From the NCBI GenBank assembly GCA_019054805.1, contig JAHQIY010000003.1, positions 5,208,001 through 5,272,000 of the forward strand: a DNA stretch of 64,000 nucleotides. Reading direction: 5' to 3'. The translations under genes and the position numbers were made by a program. Positions 58,873 to 64,000 of this stretch are shown piece by piece (the stretch's first letter is position 1; each line of letters opens with the position of its first letter). The notes below the pieces were generated by a model. That model did not search any database and was not told where the DNA came from. It saw only the letters and a list, made by a program, of their open reading frames with translations. The DNA is from Brachionus manjavacas. Lineage: Eukaryota; Rotifera; Eurotatoria; Ploima; Brachionidae.

Positions 58873-61145
58873 GAACTGGACAAAAAAGTAAAAATTTCGA
58901 ATTAGAAAATTACAAAAATTTTGAAAACATTATTTTATCTTCAATTTTAAAACAATATCCTTTCATTATATCGTTTATTAAATTCATAATTCATTAATTT
59001 AAAAGTATTTTTTTTAAACTCTGTACTCTATTTATTTCAATGAACGCCTTAAAGGTGATGTAAAAAAAGTAAAAAAAAATAAAATAAAATATAAAAATGT
59101 AATAAGACAACGTTTTAGTGTTTTTTCTAAAAAAAAATTGAAAAAAATATTTAATATAAATTTTAATGTTTTTTATTTTCAATAATTATTATTATTATTT
59201 TTATTATTATTCATTTTGTGCTCTCTTTAATATTTAATTTTTTTTTTCTTCCCAACTATGTGAGAATTGAAATTCTCCCTATTTAATGACTCAAAATTAA
59301 AATTGAGAAAAAACACTCATAATAACAAACAAAACCAAAAATTTAATTAGTCTTTGGCTACAATAACTAATTTTACCGAGAAATTAAAATATTTTATTTT
59401 TCTAACGAAAGCTATTTAACCTATTTAAAGAGATCTTACTCCTTATATAATTAGGCGTTGTTTTAATATTTAAAACTAATGCTGAATCAGTCAAACTCGT
59501 GAATAAAGATTTCAGAATCACTTCGAATAGAAACTCTTTCAAGATTAATTAAAATATGAAATACTTAAGGGTAATACTTTCTTAAATCAACAAATAAAAC
59601 AAAAAAAAATAAACAATTCAGATATCTTTTGGAAGATGGTATATCAGCCTTCAGCTCCATAAATAGTTTTTAAAGAACAAATTTTTAAAAGCTTTACCAA
59701 TTAATTCTAAATTCAAAACACCGATTAAATTGAGTTGCTAACGAAACCATGCTTGATTCCATTTGATCGGTAAATTAAAATTTTTTGTCAGAGTAATTAA
59801 AACATGGTCTGGAAATCTTATTTTAGATTTCATTCAACACATCAAAGCAGGAATTTTTATTTTCAAAAATAGAAAAAAAAATTCAATTTAACTTAAAAAA
59901 GAATTTTTTTATTATTTCAAAATTCGATTTAAAACGAAATGAATTTGAACTGAAATCTAAATAGTTTATAATTGTTTATTCAGGAAGAAAAGGATTATTT
60001 TTCATCACGAATGCTAGATTGATGAGAAAAGAGAATGTAGGTAAAGCTTTAAGAATACTTTTTGATTAATTATTATTGACTAAATAATATTCGTAAAATA
60101 AAATTAATTAAAAATTATCAAATTTTAATTAATTTCTTATACGTTTGGTTACTTAAGAAAATTAAAATTTGAATAAGCACTCCCTGAGAAAAATCAATCA
60201 TGTTTTTTTATCCATGATTCAAAAGTCTAGCATCTGAAAAACACATTTTGATTATCTGCGTCAATGTTTTGACGGGCCGAGGAAAAATATTTTTTCTATC
60301 TAGTAAGTGGTTTTTGTTGGCAAGCAAGCAGGCCTAAACGCTATTAGAATCTAAGAATTTTTAATGATTAAAATAATTAAACATTTTCGTCAAAACTTGG
60401 TATTTAAAAATAATATTCGTGCAATTTTCTAATTAACAAATTAATTTTCCTTTTTTCAAACTAATCGGATATTTTAAAAACAAAAAGTGCAGTGTAATAA
60501 TTTCTAAAAATTTTTATTTTTAAAATTGATTAGTTTTGTTGAACATATTATTCATTATATTTTTGAATGCTGCTCCCTCTGATCTAAATTAATTTTGTTA
60601 AATTTAGTTTAGAACAAATTGATTTTCATGTTTTGGATTCGATTTAAAAATGGTTTTTGTAGAACCATCAATTTTACATTGATTTCAATATTTTATTTAT
60701 GCTTGTACTTTTTATTCCGCTTCCTTTTAATTGAAATCTTTAAAATGTTTTTTTTTACATTTAAAATATTTAATTGTCTGATTTAAAAAATTTAATAATG
60801 CTTATGAAATTTTTAAGATCCGGACAGGTCGACTATTAAATAAATGACTTAAATCAATTAATTTCGATCAACAAACGTATAAAGTGAAGCATCTATTTGA
60901 TGCTTTATTCATTCAGGTTAATAAAATTATTTTTTTAAATTTTTCTAAGCTATTGAGATTTATAAAAATTTGAAAATTAATAATTATTTTCAAAAAAATC
61001 GAATGATTGATTGAATTATTAAGAAAATTTTTGTCAATAATAAATTCAATAAATTAAATAATGATTTAATTCGATATTTTAAATGTAATTTTTTATTTTG
61101 TGCATTTCTAAAATTTTAATTTTCTTAGAATTAAAATTTTTAACC
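58873..61145. other. Intergenic, nothing recognised
   Basis: A/T-rich with a (TTA)n-like microsatellite at 59181-59211. The 62-codon minus frame at 58994-59182 is low complexity. No RNA gene seen. Confidence 0.55.
59181..59211. repeat. ATT microsatellite
   Basis: AATAATTATTATTATTATTTTTATTATTATT-type run with one interruption, written here only as a motif description (unit ATT). Confidence 0.8.
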
Positions 61146-61560
61146 ATGCAATTTTATCTGGTTAATTTTTTTGAATCAACAATCAATAATTTAGATTTAG
61201 CTTTAGTTAGTCTTCTAGATATCGAAACTCAAAGAAAATTATGTTATTATGTCACTGATATTTGAAAAAAAAAATGCCAAAAACGTTCTAGATTATTTTT
61301 AGAAAAAGATGGATTTGTCAAAAGTTCGTCAATGGAAGATCGAATTTTTTTTATAATTAAAAAACGAATATAATCTTAATTTTTCATAAATATATCAATG
61401 AAATAGATATTTTAGAGTTTGAATCTTTTCAAACGTGTGATTAATGTAATTACTTCTGATTTATTAGAGTTGAAGAAAATATTAGCGCATTTATTTTATT
61501 TTTAGATTTTTTATTTTAGATAAAATCAATATTTTAAAAATATATGATTGGAAAATTTTT
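61146..61560 (+). pseudogene. Possible decayed coding region upstream of ARH3
   Basis: Protein-like pieces occur in succession but in different frames: MQFYLVNFFESTINNLDLAL continuing to a stop (ATG 61146, 39 codons), KDGFVKSSSMEDRIFFIIKK, IFHKYINEIDILEFESFQTC and RVINVITSDLLELKKILAHL. No splice arrangement joins them cleanly, so a dead gene or TE remnant is possible. No family recognised. Chance in A/T-rich DNA cannot be excluded. Confidence 0.25.
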
Positions 61561-61577
61561 TATTGATTAAAATTTTT

Positions 61578-63673
61578 ATGAACAAATTTTTGGATTTTAT
61601 TGCATCAATTTTCCCTCAGAGGTAAGTGTTCTTTGCTCATTATTATTCAAATATTCCATTGCTGTGAATCATTTTTAAGTCAGCATTTATTGTCTTAAGA
61701 ATTAATTAAGAAAGAGTTATGTGAGGTGAATTTTTTAATACCGGTTTTAAAAGATCAAACCAGGCTTTGTTTTATATTTTTTAAGAAATTTTTAAAATAT
61801 TATCAAAAGAAGCATTCAATTTAAATACCTGATCCCCAAAATCTGTTTTTTATAGCGTGATTTTAAATGATTTGACTTCGAAAAGCCTAGATCTCTAGTA
61901 TTAATTGCATTTTTTAAAAGTTAGAAATATTTTTGGATCTTAATTAGACAAATTTGTTTGATAAAATTTTTCCCGGGGATAAAATATTTAAGAAGATTAT
62001 TTAATTATTTTTGTTATGATTGTAATGCAAAAAAATCTGATGATTTTGATAGAGAATTTAATTTATTTGACAAATCTTTTCCAAGATTTTAATCATCATT
62101 TGTTGTTAAAGTCTCTCTCCTAATTTTAAATAAAAAAAATTTATCTTTTTTTTTAAAGGATTTTGACCAAAGTTGGCTTTTTGGATAAAACTCTTCAACG
62201 AAGAAAAAGTGAAAAAACACAAAATGAACGAGAAGTTTTCTGCAATAAATTCGAAGGAACTATCTTGGGTAATTTTTAAACGGAAAAATAAAAAAAATTA
62301 TCGAAAAAATTCATTTAAATTTAATATTTTTTGAATTTTTTCCAAATTTTTTTCTTCCTAAATTAATCTGAAATAAAAATTTCATGAAATTTTAAATATT
62401 AGGATCATTGATTGGAGATTGTGTTGGTAAATGTCTGGAGGGTATTTGGAGTCCCAATTTGAATGAAATGCTAGAGGAACTTCGACTAGCCAAAGAAGCT
62501 GGCGAAGAGTCTGGTTATAATTTTTTCAAATGCTACTCAGATGACACAGCATTAATAAGGGCTGTGTTCGATTCGATCATACACAAAGAAAATGTAAACC
62601 TACAAGATATTGTTGAACGATTTTTGGAAGTTTATTACAATGACCAAAACCGGGGTTTTTCAAGCGCATCTAAAACTCTTTTCAAAAAGTTATCATATCT
62701 AAAAGCCAAAAATGAATTCAAAAGCCGGTATCTTATTCCTTCAATGGAACTTTTTGACGGTGAGGGCTCATACGGCAGCGGTGGAGCGATGAGGTGCGCG
62801 CCAATCGCACTATTCACATTCCTAAAGCCTTTGGATGAGATGAAAATTTTTTGCGAACTCTGCACAAAAATTACCCATACTCACAAGTTTGCAGTAATAG
62901 GCGCAGTGCAGCAGTGTTTTACTATACGCTTAGCTCTATATGCCAACAAAAATAATAATTTATTTGATTTGGACAATTTTTATTTAAAAATTTTAAATTT
63001 TGTTTACGATCTTGAACTGAACTATGAGTTTCAAGACCAAATAAAGGCAAAAAATTTGAATGAGTATCCACAGGTTTTAAAAGATAATGTAATATCATAT
63101 TTGGAGCAAAAAGAATTGTGGTCAAATGAGAAACATTTGAGCAGAATTGTTCAAAATTCCAATAAATTTTCTTATACATATTTGTTGTTAAAATTATTTA
63201 AAATAATTAAAAAATGCCGTCGTGGTCAACGAATAAACATGCAAGCATTGTACAAAATAATCTCAAGCTACAATTCAACAGCAATTGAGTCGATTCCTTT
63301 AAGTTTGTTTTCGTTTATGATAGCCAGTGATTTAAAATGTGAAAATGAAGTTAATTTAAAATTAAATACTAAACGTGCATTCAAAGAGTTCGGAGTTGTT
63401 GAAAGAATTATTTTTTATGCGGTTTCTTTCGGTGGAGAAGCTCAAAAGATAGCTTCGATGGCTGGTGCCATAGCTGGTGCTTTCTACTCATCCGAATGTG
63501 TCCCTAAATATTTGGTAGAAATGTGCGAATCATGTGATGAAATGCGCAAGCATGCCAAACAATTGTTTGAAATGAGCTTCAATGAAGACCAGTGGATGAG
63601 CGATATAGATATAGCTGGACACTATGATAAGGATGACTTAGAATTAGAAAATTCAAATGAGTTGTCTTCATAA
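61578..63673 (+). CDS. ARH3-like ADP-ribosyl-hydrolase, altered metal site
   Basis: Exons 61578-61621, 62159-62268 and 62403-63673 give 474 residues; the first donor is a consensus GTAAGT and phases (2, 1) agree. The ADP-ribosylglycohydrolase fold starts at FEGTILGSLIGDCVG (about residues 46-59). Ser97-Asp98-Asp99-Thr100 (YSDDTALIRAV) matches the first metal-binding motif of ARH3 and GSYGSGGAMRCAPIAL the substrate loop. The third motif, GGDTDTIA in ARH3, reads GGEAQKIA (E397-A-Q-K400) before the conserved MAGAIAGAFY. ARH3 removes ADP-ribose from serine and degrades poly(ADP-ribose), using two metal ions; loss of these Asp/Thr ligands predicts weak or no catalysis. The rest of the domain, including TAIESIPLSLFSF, is conserved, so the protein is probably still under selection. 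The N-terminal 45 residues are unconserved. AATAAA at 63690-63695. Confidence 0.88.
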
Positions 63674-64000
63674 AACTTGTAAATTATCAAATAAAACAAA
63701 AATTTCAGTATTTTTTGAATAAATTTTTTAATAAATTTGTTGACATTATTTTTCTTTCGCAAAAAATTAATAAGTATTATTTAGTATATAAATTAATGAC
63801 ATCCCTATAAGAAACAAAGCAAATAATGATTACATCCTGCTTTTCGCAGATTACCTAGTTACATTCGTCATTTACAGCAAAAAGGAGAACCTTGAAAACA
63901 AGATTAATAAATACACTGATATCTGTTGAAAAGTAAAATGAAGATATCTGTTGAAAAGTCGAAGCCTTTTCAAGTAGCCTTCTTTAAGTACAAAAAAGAG
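63674..64000. other. 3' flank of ARH3-like gene
   Basis: Contains the polyadenylation signal at 63690-63695 and two copies of GATATCTGTTGAAAAGT at 63918-63934 and 63943-63959. No gene seen to the window end. Confidence 0.6.
63918..63959. repeat. 17-bp direct repeat, 25-bp period
   Basis: GATATCTGTTGAAAAGT occurs twice, separated by 8 bases. Confidence 0.9.

Noticed and set aside
1-64000. CRISPR arrays, bacterial operons or integrated prophage
   Set aside because: The window is eukaryotic with spliced genes; no spaced direct-repeat array is present.

Overview
The window is AT-rich (roughly three quarters A+T) animal nuclear DNA. Genes are split by very short introns of about 50-60 bases with GT-AG ends. 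The protein families are metazoan: perlecan-like Ig/laminin-G matrix protein, FoxN1/4 forkhead, LC3, CDT2/DTL, hunchback/Ikaros-like zinc fingers, kanadaptin and ARH3. Base composition, tiny introns and a rotifer-style stand-alone TIR protein suggest a rotifer (for example a Brachionus-like monogonont) or another AT-rich spiralian. This placement is inference and could be wrong.

Layout. (1) 1.8-14.6 kb, plus strand: a perlecan-like locus of 16 exons, all joined by phase-1 introns, about 20 Ig units followed by one laminin-G domain and half an EGF. An in-frame stop at 6659 divides it, and I read this as an alternative last exon. Its large introns hold three decayed non-LTR retrotransposon reverse-transcriptase fragments. 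(2) 15.8-16.7 kb, plus: a two-exon TIR protein with an Asn/Gln/Tyr-rich tail. (3) 19.2-21.5 kb, minus: a five-exon FoxN1/4-type transcription factor, followed upstream by about 10 kb with almost no coding signal apart from one candidate small gene near 23.3 kb. (4) 31.7-32.3 kb, plus: LC3/ATG8, four exons. (5) 33.3-35.6 kb, plus: CDT2/DTL, four exons. (6) 41.5-43.2 kb, plus: five-finger C2H2 protein, three exons. (7) 47.1-47.6 kb, minus: secreted phospholipase A2. (8) 49.7-51.4 kb: a pile-up of LINE fragments in both orientations. (9) 51.8-53.7 kb, minus: kanadaptin; divergent from (10) 55.0-56.1 kb, plus: ankyrin-repeat protein. (11) 57.6-58.9 kb: two foldback elements, one with a 9-bp target duplication. 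(12) 61.6-63.7 kb, plus: ARH3-like ADP-ribosyl-hydrolase with an altered metal-binding motif.

The genes are unrelated housekeeping, developmental and matrix genes; nothing resembles an operon. The most notable observations are the alternative-end structure of the perlecan-like gene, the TIR-plus-low-complexity architecture, the ARH3 homolog that lost its second metal-binding motif, and the foldback elements. Exon boundaries were worked out by hand from frame, splice dinucleotides and domain continuity; no transcript evidence was available.
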